A stretch of 64,000 bases of DNA from Bradyrhizobium elkanii WSM2783 (GCF_000472865.1 NZ_AXAP01000016.1:62609-126608), one strand, 5' to 3'; positions 17,655-26,254 are shown, numbered from the stretch's first letter. Numbers and translations: made by a program. Notes: generated by a model not told the origin, from the letters alone.

Positions 17655-18188
17655 TCACTTCACTTGGCGTTTTTCCAGCTTTCGGGCCAAAGTCCGGCGG
17701 TGCATGCCGAGCCGCCTTGCGGCCTCGGAGATGTTGAAATCGGCTTCGATCAGGGTCTGGTGAATGCGTTCCCATTCCAGGGTCTTGATCGAGGTGGGAC
17801 GCGCGGCCACCTCGATATCGGCGTTGCCCTCCGCCTTGCGGAAGGCGGCTTCGATATCGTCTGTGTTCGAGGGCTTGGCGAGATAATGGCAGGCGCCGAG
17901 CTTGATGGCTTCCACCGCGGTGGCGATGCTGGCAAATCCGGTCAGCACGACGATCAGCATCTCGGGATCGTGCGCATGCAGCGCTTCCACGCAGGCCAGC
18001 CCCGAGGCGCCGCCCAGCTTGAGATCCACTACGGCATAGCCGGGGGTTTTCTCTTCAAGCACTTTCCGGGCCTCGTCGAGCGAGGCCGCCACGACGACCT
18101 GATAGTCGCGCCGCTCGAACGAACGTTTCAGGGTGCGGGCAAAGCCTTCTTCGTCTTCCACGATCAAAAGCAGCCGTTCATCCGTCAA
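17655..18188 (-). CDS. regA: RegA/ActR/PrrA-type response regulator
   Basis: A 177-residue regulator with a receiver domain (LLLIVEDEEGFARTL; acceptor Asp55 in YAVVDLKLGGASGL; Lys in CHYLAKP) and a C-terminal Fis-type helix-turn-helix (ISEAARRLGMHRRTLARKL), the RegA layout. The start is TTG 18188: GGAGG stands five bases upstream, and the longer frame to 18254 has no such site. It overlaps the end of the RegB-like kinase by 11 bases. The RegB/RegA family controls respiration, nitrogen fixation and carbon fixation in response to redox state. Here it follows a quinol oxidase operon, so the oxidase is a likely target. Confidence 0.85.
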   Translation of the reverse strand: MTDERLLLIVEDEEGFARTLKRSFERRDYQVVVAASLDEARKVLEEKTPGYAVVDLKLGGASGLACVEALHAHDPEMLIVVLTGFASIATAVEAIKLGACHYLAKPSNTDDIEAAFRKAEGNADIEVAARPTSIKTLEWERIHQTLIEADFNISEAARRLGMHRRTLARKLEKRQVK

Positions 18189-19515
18189 GGCTGCCTCCGA
18201 TCGCAAGCGTTGCCAGGGGCAGTTCGAGGCTGATGGTTGCGCCTCCCTCTGCATTGTTTCGCGCCGTCACGACCCCGCCGAGCTTGCGCACGACATTGAC
18301 GACCAGGAACAGGCCGAGGCCGCTTCCCGGGCGGCCCTTGCTCGACTGATAGGGCTTGCCCAACTGCGCCAGCATTTCCGGCGCAAAGCCCGGTCCGCGA
18401 TCGGTGACCGACAGCATAAGCCGGTCGTCGGCGCGCTCGGCCGCAAGTTCGATCCAGTCGCGCGACACTTCGGCGGAATTGTCGAGCACGTTGAAGATCG
18501 CCTGTTTGAGCGCGACCTCGGAGACAACAGGCAGGTCGGTGCCGAACTCGTTCCGGAAGTACAGCGTAGCCGACGGGCGCGTGGTGCGCCACTCCTGGAC
18601 CAGCGCCGCGAGAAATGCAGTTACAGTCGTCGGCGACGATTCTTCGCCGCGCGCCTCGCCGGCCGAGACGAGAATGCCCGTGACGATCGACTTGCACCGC
18701 TGCAGCGACGTCTCCATCTCGAACAGATCGTCCGAGAGCTCCGGATTCGACGTGAGGGCCGGCATGCGGCGCCAGTCGCTCAGGATCACCGACAGCGACG
18801 CCAGCGGAGTGCCGAGCTCATGGGCCGCCCCGGACGCGAGCAGGCCCATGCGGACGATGTGATCCTGCTCGGCGGCATGCTGGCGCAGCGCCGCCAAATT
18901 CGCATCGCGTTTCCGCAGGTTGCGGTTGATGCGCGTCACGAACACCACGAGCAGGACGGCATTGAGCGCAAAGCCGATGAACATGCCGGCAACATGAAGG
19001 CTGAACGGATCGCTGAAGCCGTACTGCGGCAGCCCGAGCGGGCGATAGGCGACGGTCAGCCCGGCGAAGCTCAAACAAGCCAGCCCGACCAGCGACCAGG
19101 TCGAGCGCGCATCGAGCAGGACCGCGCCGAGGGTGACCTGCAGAAGGTAGAGCGATGTGAACGGATTGGTCGCCCCGCCGCTCAGATAGAGCTGGCAGGT
19201 CAATGCAGCGACGTCGAGCATCAGCGCGAGCAGGAGTTCGCGATTGTTGATCTCCGTCCGGTAGCGCACCCAGACCAGGCTCAACAGGTTGAGCGCCACG
19301 AGGGCTGCGATCACGCCGGCCATCGGCAGGATCGGCAGCGCGATGCCGAGCCATTGATCGACGAACGCGATCGTCACGATCTGGCCGATCACCGCGGTCC
19401 AGCGGAGCTGGATCAGCAGCGCCATGTTCTTGCGGTTGGTCGTGTCGTCGGTCGATTTTGGCGCATCCAGCGCGACCGGGGCTGTGCCGGCGCCGGCCTT
19501 CGCCGGCTCCGTCAT
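18178..19515 (-). CDS. regB: RegB/ActS/PrrB-type redox-sensing histidine kinase
   Basis: A 445-residue membrane kinase with about six transmembrane helices in residues 35-200. It holds the quinone-binding heptapeptide form GGxxNPF (GGATNPF, residues 113-119), the H-box LASGAAHELGTPLAS (His232) and a Cys in LQRCKSIVTGIL (Cys274), aligned with the redox-active Cys of Rhodobacter RegB. The ATPase motifs NVLDNSAEVS, DRGPGFAPEML and GSGLGLFLVVNVV are intact. The start is uncertain: ATG 19515 avoids the SURF1 gene, ATG 19569 would overlap its end, and the frame is open to 19653. It forms a pair with the following regulator and reads on from the cyo genes. Confidence 0.88.
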   Translation of the reverse strand: MTEPAKAGAGTAPVALDAPKSTDDTTNRKNMALLIQLRWTAVIGQIVTIAFVDQWLGIALPILPMAGVIAALVALNLLSLVWVRYRTEINNRELLLALMLDVAALTCQLYLSGGATNPFTSLYLLQVTLGAVLLDARSTWSLVGLACLSFAGLTVAYRPLGLPQYGFSDPFSLHVAGMFIGFALNAVLLVVFVTRINRNLRKRDANLAALRQHAAEQDHIVRMGLLASGAAHELGTPLASLSVILSDWRRMPALTSNPELSDDLFEMETSLQRCKSIVTGILVSAGEARGEESSPTTVTAFLAALVQEWRTTRPSATLYFRNEFGTDLPVVSEVALKQAIFNVLDNSAEVSRDWIELAAERADDRLMLSVTDRGPGFAPEMLAQLGKPYQSSKGRPGSGLGLFLVVNVVRKLGGVVTARNNAEGGATISLELPLATLAIGGSLDG

Positions 19516-19540
19516 GGCCTCGCCCGCCGTTTTCCCGTGG

Positions 19541-20365
19541 TCATGCTGATCCGATATGCGCTCGAGCATCTGGGCCCGTCTTGCGAGATAAATTGCGTGC
19601 GGCGGCCACCAGGCTCCGCACGGCATCGCGCCGCGCATCGAAGTCGCGGACATGGTCCCTGACGCGCAAAGCGCGCAGGAGTGCGGCCGCCAGCATAATG
19701 GCCATGGCGAACCATGTCAGCGCGTAAATCAGATGGTTGTTTGGGAACCTGACGACGGTCAGCCCGCCGATCGGATAGCCGCCGCCGTTCGGGGTCGCGT
19801 CTGCATCGACGAAGAACGGTGCGACCTGCGACAGTCCGCGCGCCGCGGCGATCGCTGCGACGTCGCGGGAATACCAGCGGTTTGCGGCCGGGTCGTTGCT
19901 GCGCAGGAAGCCGCCCTTTGGCTCGGTGATCCGCAGCAGGCCGGTAACGCTCACTATTCCGGGCGGGTTTCCCTCGCGCCGTGTTGAGGGCTCCCGCCGC
20001 TCCGGGGGAACAAAGCCGCGATTGACCAGGACCGCGGCGCCGTCCGTCGTCTGCAGCGGCGTCAGGACCCAGAAGCCGCGGCCATAGTCGGTCACCGCCG
20101 CCACCAGCGTCTCGCGCTCATGCAGGAAGTGGCCGCTGACGGTCACCCGCCGGTATTCGTCGCTCGACGCGGTAATCGTGTGCCACGACGAGGGCGCGGG
20201 GATCGGCTGAGGGGCTGCATGCTGGCGCTGCTCGACCCGGTCGATCAGTGCCAGCTTCCATGTCCTGCGCTCAAGCTGCCACACGCCGAGCGCGGTCAGC
20301 GCGACCACGCCCAGCGCCGCAAGGGCGACCAGCAGCAGCGAGAGGGCAGATGGGCGCACCGTCAC
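19541..20365 (-). CDS. SURF1-family oxidase assembly protein
   Basis: A 274-residue SURF1 homologue with one membrane helix at each end (LLLVALAALGVVALTALGVWQLERR at the front; a helix around NHLIYALTWFAMAIMLAA at the back) and the family landmarks GVWQLERR, YGRGFWVLTPL, VLVNRGFVPPE, RWYSRDVAAIA and VVRFPNNHLIYALTWF. SURF1 helps insert haem into the catalytic subunit of haem-copper oxidases. It starts with GTG overlapping the cyoD stop by four bases, which shows tight co-translation with the quinol oxidase genes. Confidence 0.92.
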   Translation of the reverse strand: MTVRPSALSLLLVALAALGVVALTALGVWQLERRTWKLALIDRVEQRQHAAPQPIPAPSSWHTITASSDEYRRVTVSGHFLHERETLVAAVTDYGRGFWVLTPLQTTDGAAVLVNRGFVPPERREPSTRREGNPPGIVSVTGLLRITEPKGGFLRSNDPAANRWYSRDVAAIAAARGLSQVAPFFVDADATPNGGGYPIGGLTVVRFPNNHLIYALTWFAMAIMLAAALLRALRVRDHVRDFDARRDAVRSLVAAARNLSRKTGPDARAHIGSA

Positions 20366-20757
20366 TGCATGGTGCTCATGTCATGCCCGGGCATCATGTT
20401 GACGTTGAGGTGATGCATGACCCAGAGCGTTCCGGTCAGTCCGATCACCACCATGATGATGGTGAAGATCAGCGCCATCATGGTCCAGCCGCCCTCGGAG
20501 CGGGTGTTCATGTGCAGGAAATAGACCATGTGGACCACGATCTGGATCGCCGCCAGCACCGTGATGGCAAGCCCGGTGAGCTGCTTGTCTCCGAGCGCGC
20601 CGCTCATCACCAGCCAGAACGGGATCGCGGTGAGGATGACGGAGAGGCCGAAGCCGATCAGGTAGCTTTCGCGCGAGCCGCCGGCATGGTGCTCGCCATG
20701 TCCGTCTGCAGGATGTGCGTCGTGAGCGGGTTGCAGGGAGTGAGTATCGGCTTTCAT
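20362..20757 (-). CDS. cyoD: Cytochrome bo3 quinol oxidase subunit IV
   Basis: 131 residues with three membrane helices (YLIGFGLSVILTAIPFW; LAITVLAAIQIVVHMVYF; MALIFTIIMVVIGLTG) and HMNTRSEGGW before helix 3, as in CyoD. The N-terminus is His-rich (HDAHPADGHGEHHAGG), and the C-terminus ends with Met and His residues that could touch metal. CyoD aids assembly of the oxidase. ATG 20757 overlaps the cyoC stop by four bases. Confidence 0.93.
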   Translation of the reverse strand: MKADTHSLQPAHDAHPADGHGEHHAGGSRESYLIGFGLSVILTAIPFWLVMSGALGDKQLTGLAITVLAAIQIVVHMVYFLHMNTRSEGGWTMMALIFTIIMVVIGLTGTLWVMHHLNVNMMPGHDMSTMQ

Positions 20758-21383
20758 CGGAGCATTCCCATCAGGTAGACAAAGGTGAACACGCCGATCC
20801 AGACCACGTCGAGGAAGTGCCAGAACATGCTGAGGCACATCAGACGCCTGCGGTTGGCCTCGATCAGGCCGTAGCGCGCGACCTGCACCATCAGCGTCAC
20901 CAGCCAAACCAGGCCGAAGGTGACGTGCAGGCCGTGGGTGCCGACCAGCGTGAAGAAGGACGACAGGAAGGCGCTGCGCTGTGGCGTCGCGCCCTCGTGG
21001 ATCATGTGGGCGAATTCGAACAGTTCGATGCTGATGAATGCCAGGCCGAACAGCCCGGTTATCACGAGCCAGGCCTGCATCGCGCCGACGCGCGACTTCT
21101 CCATCGCCAGCATCGCGAAACCATAGGTGATCGACGACAGCAGCAGCATCGAGGTGTTGACCGCCACCAGCGGCAGGTCGAACAGATCCTTGGGCGCCGG
21201 GCCTGCCGCGTAGTTGCCGCCGAGCACGCCAAAGGTCGCGAACAGCATCGCGAACATGAGACAGTCGCTCATCAGGTAGATCCAGAAGCCGAGCATGGTG
21301 CTCGCGCCTTCCGGATGCTCGTGCTCGTCGACGACGTAGAAGACCGGTTCGGAATTTTGTGGAGGGACGACGGCGAGTGTCAT
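20754..21383 (-). CDS. cyoC: Cytochrome bo3 quinol oxidase subunit III
   Basis: A 209-residue haem-copper oxidase subunit III with five membrane helices. Recognisable segments are LGFWIYLMSDCLMFAMLFATF, ELFEFAHMIHEGATPQRSAF and VGTHGLHVTFGLVW. The His and Glu residues in helix III-V regions are typical of CyoC. It overlaps cyoB and cyoD by four bases each. Confidence 0.95.
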   Translation of the reverse strand: MTLAVVPPQNSEPVFYVVDEHEHPEGASTMLGFWIYLMSDCLMFAMLFATFGVLGGNYAAGPAPKDLFDLPLVAVNTSMLLLSSITYGFAMLAMEKSRVGAMQAWLVITGLFGLAFISIELFEFAHMIHEGATPQRSAFLSSFFTLVGTHGLHVTFGLVWLVTLMVQVARYGLIEANRRRLMCLSMFWHFLDVVWIGVFTFVYLMGMLR

Positions 21384-23389
21384 GACTTGGCTCCAGCGGC
21401 AAGCAGGTGCGTGCGCGCATCTTCCACCCGGACGACCTCATCGGCCGGGATGTGATAGTCGCGGTGATAGTTGAAGGTGTGGCCGATCGCGACCGCGAGC
21501 AGGCCGATGAAACTCACGGCCGCCAGCCACCATATGTACCAGATCAGGCCGAACCCCATCGCCGTGGCAAGCGCGGCGAGGATGACACCCGTGCCGGTGT
21601 TGCTCGGCATGTGGATCGGCTTGAACCCGGTGAGCGGACGCCGATAACCGCGGCGCTTCATGTCCCACCAGGCGTCGTTGTCGTGAACGACGGGGGTGAA
21701 GGCGAAGTTGTAGGCCGGCGGCGGCGACGAGGTCGCCCATTCCAGCGTGCGTGCATTCCAGGGGTCGCCGGTCACGTCCTTCAGCGCTTCGCGCTTGAGC
21801 ACGCTGACTGCGATCTGAACCAGGAAGGAGATGATGCCGAGGAAGATCAGGAATGCACCAATGCCGGCGATGATGAACCAGATCTGCAGGCTTGGGTCGT
21901 CGAACACCCGCAGGCGGCGTGTGACGCCCATCAGGCCGAGCACGTAGAGCGGCATGAAGGCGAAGTAGAAGCCCACCACCCAGAACCAGAACGACAGCTT
22001 GCCCCAGAATGGATCGAGCCTGAAGCCGAAGGCCTTCGGAAACCAGTAGGCGATGCCGGCAAAGGCGCCGAACACCACGCCGCCGATGATCACGTTGTGG
22101 AAATGGGCGATCAGGAACAGGCTGTTGTGCAGGACGAAGTCGGCCGGCGGCACCGCCAGCAGCACGCCCGTCATGCCGCCGATCACGAAGGTGAACATGA
22201 ACGCGACCGTCCACATCATCGGCAATTCGAAGCGGATGCGGCCTCGATACATCGTGAACAGCCAGTTGAACATCTTCGCTCCCGTCGGGATCGAGATGAT
22301 CATGGTGGTGATGCCGAAGAAGGAATTCACGCTGGCGCCCGAGCCCATCGTGAAGAAGTGATGCAGCCAGACCAGATAGGACAGGATCGTGATGACGACG
22401 GTGGCGTACACCATCGAGGTGTAGCCGAACAGGCGCTTGCCCGAGAAGGTCGAGGTCACCTCGGAGAATATGCCGAACGCCGGCAGCACCAGGATGTAGA
22501 CCTCGGGGTGGCCCCAGATCCAGATCAGGTTCACGTACATCATCGGGCTGCCGCCGAAGTCGTTCGTGAAGAAGTTGGTGCCGATGTAGCGATCGAGCGA
22601 CAGCAGCGCCAAAACCGCCGTCAGCACCGGGAAGGAGGCGACGATGAGGACGTTGGTGCACAGCGAGGTCCAGGTGAAGACCGGCATCCTCATCATCGTC
22701 ATGCCGGGCGCGCGCAGCTTGACGATGGTACAGATCAGGTTGATGCCTGATAGCGTCGTGCCGACGCCGGCCACCTGCAGCCCCCAGATGTAGTAATCGA
22801 CACCAACGTCAGGACTGTACCCGATATTCGACAGCGGCGGATAAGCGAGCCAGCCGGTGCGCGCGAATTCACCGACGAACAGCGAAATCATCACCAGCAC
22901 CGCGCCGCCGACCGTCATCCAGAAGCTGAAATTGTTGAGGAAGGGGAACGACACGTCGCGGGCGCCGATCTGCAGCGGGACGACGTAGTTCATCAGCCCG
23001 GTGACCAGCGGCATGGCGACGAAGAAGATCATGATCACGCCATGCGCGGTGAAGATCTGATCGTAATGGTGGGCGTTGAGATAACCTTCGGAGCCGCCAA
23101 AGGCGATCGCCTGCTGCAGGCGCATCATGATGGCGTCGGCAAAGCCGCGCAGCAGCATCACGATGCCGAGGATCATGTACATGATGCCGATGCGCTTGTG
23201 ATCGACGGTGGTGAACCACTCGCGCCACAGATAGCCCCAGAGCCGGAAATAGGTGACGGCGCCGAGCAGGGCGACGCCACCCAGCGCTACGACAACGAAG
23301 GTGCCGACGACGATAGGCTCATGCAGCGGCAGCGATTCCAGAGTCAGGCGGCCGAAAATCGCTTTGGTGAGGAAGGAAGTATCGAACAT
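21380..23389 (-). CDS. cyoB: Cytochrome bo3 quinol oxidase catalytic subunit I
   Basis: 669 residues with about 15 membrane helices. It carries the haem and copper ligands: His in FTAHGVIMIFF for low-spin haem, WIWGHPEVYILVLP with the His-Tyr pair, LVWLHHFFTMG for CuB, and FLIAHFHNVIIGG. The quinol site residues known from E. coli are present as RGFADAIMMR and HHYDQ, which with the CyoA sequence marks a ubiquinol rather than cytochrome c oxidase. It reduces oxygen to water and pumps protons. ATG 23389 (MFDTSFLTK) is preferred to the spurious extension to 23614. Confidence 0.97.
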   Translation of the reverse strand: MFDTSFLTKAIFGRLTLESLPLHEPIVVGTFVVVALGGVALLGAVTYFRLWGYLWREWFTTVDHKRIGIMYMILGIVMLLRGFADAIMMRLQQAIAFGGSEGYLNAHHYDQIFTAHGVIMIFFVAMPLVTGLMNYVVPLQIGARDVSFPFLNNFSFWMTVGGAVLVMISLFVGEFARTGWLAYPPLSNIGYSPDVGVDYYIWGLQVAGVGTTLSGINLICTIVKLRAPGMTMMRMPVFTWTSLCTNVLIVASFPVLTAVLALLSLDRYIGTNFFTNDFGGSPMMYVNLIWIWGHPEVYILVLPAFGIFSEVTSTFSGKRLFGYTSMVYATVVITILSYLVWLHHFFTMGSGASVNSFFGITTMIISIPTGAKMFNWLFTMYRGRIRFELPMMWTVAFMFTFVIGGMTGVLLAVPPADFVLHNSLFLIAHFHNVIIGGVVFGAFAGIAYWFPKAFGFRLDPFWGKLSFWFWVVGFYFAFMPLYVLGLMGVTRRLRVFDDPSLQIWFIIAGIGAFLIFLGIISFLVQIAVSVLKREALKDVTGDPWNARTLEWATSSPPPAYNFAFTPVVHDNDAWWDMKRRGYRRPLTGFKPIHMPSNTGTGVILAALATAMGFGLIWYIWWLAAVSFIGLLAVAIGHTFNYHRDYHIPADEVVRVEDARTHLLAAGAKS

Positions 23390-23399
23390 GCGGCGCTCT

Positions 23400-24566
23400 T
23401 TAGGAGTCTGATTTCGGACGCGGTCCGAGAAGAAGGGAACTCGAGGATGGATTGGCGGGGGAGAACAGCGGCCGCTTGAGGCCGGCCCCGCGCAGCGGCG
23501 TCGTGTCGAACGGGACGGTGCTCTCCGGCTCGGATTGCCCCTTGAGTTCGTCGACCGAGCAGATGCCCGCCACGTAGGTCGGTTCGGGCCCGAACACCGC
23601 GCCGCGCCGGGCATATTTGTCGTAAGTCAGCGGCAGCGTGTTGTTCAGTCCTTCGCGACCAAGCCCACCCTTGGCATCGATCGCCATCATCTCGCTGGCG
23701 CACATCTTGCCGGGCTCGACGCACATGTTGACGATCGCCTTGAACAGGTCGCTATCGACGGAGCCGTAGCGGCGGACCGGCTCGTTGGCGCTCGGACGTT
23801 CGAGCACGAGGTATTCGTTGCGGCCGAGCATGTCGCCGCTTGCCTTGACGTTCGTGATCCATTTGTCGAATTCGGCCGTCGTCAGGCTGTGGAATGCGAA
23901 GTACATCCCGGAGAAGCCGGCGCCGCTGTAATTGGCGGAGAAACCCTTGTAGACGCCGGGCTTGTTGGTCACGGCGTGCAGCTTCGTCTCCATGCCCGGC
24001 ATGGCGTAGACCTGGCCGGCCAGCGCCGGAATGTAGAAGGAGTTCATCACGGAGGAGGCCGTGATGCGGAAACGAATCGGGCGGTCGACTGGAGCTGCAA
24101 GCTCGTTGACGGTCGCGACGCCGTACTCCGGATAGATGAACAGCCATTTCCAGTCGAGCGCGACCACCTCGACATTGAGCGGCTTGTCCTGGGCCGCGAT
24201 CGGGCGGTCGGCGTCAATGCGGCCAAGCGCGCGGTAGGGGTCGAGCAGGTGGGTGGCCATCCAGGTCAAGGCGCCCAGGCAGACGATGATCAGGAGCGGT
24301 GCCGACCAGATGACGAGCTCGAGCTGGGTGGAATGGTCCCATTCGGGCTCATAGCGGGCTGATGTGTTCGATGCCCGGTAGCGCCAGGCGAACAGCGCGG
24401 TCAGCGCCATCACCGGCAGGACGATCAAGAGCATCAGAACGGTGGAGATCACGACCAGGTCGCGCTGCTGCACGGCCACGTCGCCGGCCGGGGCGAGTAC
24501 GACAAAATCGCAACCTGAAAGAGCGGCTGCGAGCGGCAGCAACGCCAGAATCCTCAAGACACGCAC
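23400..24566 (-). CDS. cyoA: Cytochrome bo3 quinol oxidase subunit II (lipoprotein)
   Basis: A 388-residue subunit II. The signal ends in the lipobox LAAALSGC (Cys19), then two membrane helices and a cupredoxin domain (DWKWLFIYPEYGVATVNELA, FYIPALAGQVYAMPGMETKL, FSANYSGAGFSGMYFAF). The Cys, His and Met residues that would hold CuA are missing, so this is a quinol oxidase subunit. After the cupredoxin domain comes an extra 100 residues with Cys in VNMCVEPGKMCASE, longer than in E. coli. GTG 24566 is chosen because it puts the lipobox at the right distance. First gene of the operon. Confidence 0.93.
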   Translation of the reverse strand: MRVLRILALLPLAAALSGCDFVVLAPAGDVAVQQRDLVVISTVLMLLIVLPVMALTALFAWRYRASNTSARYEPEWDHSTQLELVIWSAPLLIIVCLGALTWMATHLLDPYRALGRIDADRPIAAQDKPLNVEVVALDWKWLFIYPEYGVATVNELAAPVDRPIRFRITASSVMNSFYIPALAGQVYAMPGMETKLHAVTNKPGVYKGFSANYSGAGFSGMYFAFHSLTTAEFDKWITNVKASGDMLGRNEYLVLERPSANEPVRRYGSVDSDLFKAIVNMCVEPGKMCASEMMAIDAKGGLGREGLNNTLPLTYDKYARRGAVFGPEPTYVAGICSVDELKGQSEPESTVPFDTTPLRGAGLKRPLFSPANPSSSSLLLGPRPKSDS

Positions 24567-24629
24567 GGTGGAACCTTGTTGGAAATTTCCTATGTGAAAC
24601 AGGGGGTAGCTGCGATGCAACAAAGAGGA

Positions 24630-24650
24630 CATTGGACAATTTGTCCAATG
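24630..24650. promoter_or_regulatory. Perfect 10-bp-arm palindrome in the cyo / MFS divergent promoter
   Basis: CATTGGACAA (24630-24639) and TTGTCCAATG (24641-24650) are exact complements around one base, 64 bases before the cyoA start and 103 before the divergent MFS start. A second symmetric element, TTGC-N5-GCAA, follows at 24651-24663. The palindrome does not fit the FNR/FixK spacing and has no T-run, so a dedicated regulator site is the best reading. Confidence 0.6.
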
Positions 24651-24752
24651 TTGCAGTGCGCAATAGCGGCCCAAACAGCGCCTTTGAGGCCGCTAGCGGC
24701 AAGACCGGATGGTGGCCGCCTCAATCAAGAACGGAATAAGGCATAAGGCGCG

Positions 24753-26069
24753 ATGGCGATGACACAGGCCCCAGCAATGGCTCACGGCCACCCGATGACG
24801 GCAGGTCACGAACCGGCGCGCCCGGGGGAGATCGCCATCGGCGTCATCATCGGCCGCACGTCCGAATTCTTCGATTTCTTCGTCTATGCGATCGCATCCG
24901 TGATCGTGTTTCCGCGCCTGGTGTTCCCATTCGCGAACGAGCTGACCGGGACACTTTATTCTTTCGGCATCTTCGCGCTGGCCTTCGTGGCGCGTCCGCT
25001 CGGGACCGTCATCTTCATGACGATCGACCGCCATTACGGTAAGAGCGCGAAGCTGATCATCGCACTGTTCCTGTTGGGGACTGCGACGGTCGCGCTCGCC
25101 TTCCTGCCCGGCTACGACACGATCGGCGTGTTTGCGATCTGGCTGCTGGCGCTGGCGCGCGCTGCCCAGGGCTTGGCCTGGGGCGGGGCCTGGGACGGCC
25201 TTGCCTCGCTGCTGGCGATCAACGCGCCGCGGCATCACCGCGGCTGGTACGCCATGGTGCCGCAGCTCGGCGCGCCGCTCGGACTGATCGTGGCGAGCGC
25301 CCTGTTCGCTTTCTTTGCCGGCAACCTGTCCGCGGAGGATTTCTTCGACTGGGGCTGGCGCTACCCGTTCTTCGTCGCGTTCGCGATCAACGTGGTCGCC
25401 CTGTTCGCACGGCTGCGCATGGTGGCGACTCCGGAATATGATTCGGCATTCGAAAGCCGCGAGCTGCAGCCGGCTCGCATCGTCGATACGGTTCGTGACG
25501 AGGGCCGTAATATCCTGCTCGGCGCCTTCGCGCCGCTGGCGAGCTTTGCGCTGTTCCACATGGTCACGGTGTTTCCGCTCTCCTGGGTGTTCCTGTTCAC
25601 CCGAGAAAGCCCGGTGCGGTTTCTCATCATCGAGATGATCGGCGCCGCGTTCGGCGTCGTGGCGATCGTGGCTTCGGGAGTGATCGCCGATCGCGTCGGC
25701 CGAAAATTGCTGTTGACCGGTTCGGCAATCGCGATCGCCGTCTATAGCGGCTTCGCTCCGCAACTGCTCGATGCCGGCGCCGTCGGTGAAACCATCTATA
25801 TGGTGCTGGGCTTCATTCTGCTGGGCCTGTCGTTCGGCCAGTCTTCGGGAGCGATCGCCTCCAGCTTCGCGCCGATGTACCGCTACACCGCCTCGGCGCT
25901 GACCTCGGACCTCGCCTGGTTGTTCGGCGCCGGGTTTGCGCCGCTCGCCGCACTCTTGCTCGCGACCCACTTCGGCCTGATCTCCGCCGGCGCCTATCTC
26001 TTGTCCGGCGCGGTGTGGACGCTGCTGGCCCTGTGGCTGAGCGGGCTGCGCGAAAACATCATCGAGTAG
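24753..26069 (+). CDS. MFS transporter (metabolite:H+ symporter-like)
   Basis: A 438-residue permease with about 12 membrane helices. The first helix reads GVIIGRTSEFFDFFVYAIAS, the MHS-type opening, followed by FVARPLGTVIFMTIDRHYGKS (loop 2-3) and ARAAQGLAWGGAWDG in helix 4. The second half has GVIADRVGRKLLLTG. MHS members import organic acids or osmolytes with protons. It is divergent from cyoA and shares a 186-base control region with it, which suggests shared regulation; the substrate is unknown. Confidence 0.88.
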   Translation: MAMTQAPAMAHGHPMTAGHEPARPGEIAIGVIIGRTSEFFDFFVYAIASVIVFPRLVFPFANELTGTLYSFGIFALAFVARPLGTVIFMTIDRHYGKSAKLIIALFLLGTATVALAFLPGYDTIGVFAIWLLALARAAQGLAWGGAWDGLASLLAINAPRHHRGWYAMVPQLGAPLGLIVASALFAFFAGNLSAEDFFDWGWRYPFFVAFAINVVALFARLRMVATPEYDSAFESRELQPARIVDTVRDEGRNILLGAFAPLASFALFHMVTVFPLSWVFLFTRESPVRFLIIEMIGAAFGVVAIVASGVIADRVGRKLLLTGSAIAIAVYSGFAPQLLDAGAVGETIYMVLGFILLGLSFGQSSGAIASSFAPMYRYTASALTSDLAWLFGAGFAPLAALLLATHFGLISAGAYLLSGAVWTLLALWLSGLRENIIE

Positions 26070-26089
26070 GGGCGAACGGGGAAAGACTA

Positions 26090-26124
26090 GAGCTTCGGTT
26101 CTGATTGAATCAGAACCGAAGCTC
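26090..26124 (+). repeat. Perfect 17-bp inverted repeat after the MFS gene
   Basis: GAGCTTCGGTTCTGATT is followed, after one base, by its exact complement. It lies 20 bases after the MFS stop and may end transcription, although no T-run follows directly. Confidence 0.7.
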
Positions 26125-26131
26125 CAGATTG

Positions 26132-26250
26132 TTGTTTTGACGCGTTTTCTTCACGCGAACCGGTGTCCACTTCGCTCGAAAACGCTCTAGATTCTTGTTT
26201 TGACGCGTTTTCCTCGCGGGAACCGGTAATCCACTTCGCTCGAAAAGGCT
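26132..26250. repeat. Two tandem copies of a 57-59-base intergenic repeat
   Basis: TTGTTTTGACGCGTTTTC, then CGCG.GAACCGGT and TCCACTTCGCTCGAAAA, occur at 26132-26190 and again at 26195-26250 with a few differences. This is a dispersed element common in Bradyrhizobium intergenic regions. Confidence 0.8.
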
Positions 26251-26254
26251 TACG

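Noticed and set aside
18133..19662. Plus-strand open frame of 509 codons over the RegB-like kinase
   Set aside because: The minus-strand kinase motifs are complete; the plus frame is Arg/Gln-rich without any known fold.
24651..24663. FixK-type box in the cyo promoter (TTGC-N5-GCAA)
   Set aside because: The spacer is five bases, not the six required for FNR/FixK sites, so it was not called as such.
24693..25970. Minus-strand open frame opposite the MFS gene
   Set aside because: It has a composition of Arg, Asp, Glu and His typical of antisense frames; the plus strand encodes a clear 12-helix carrier.
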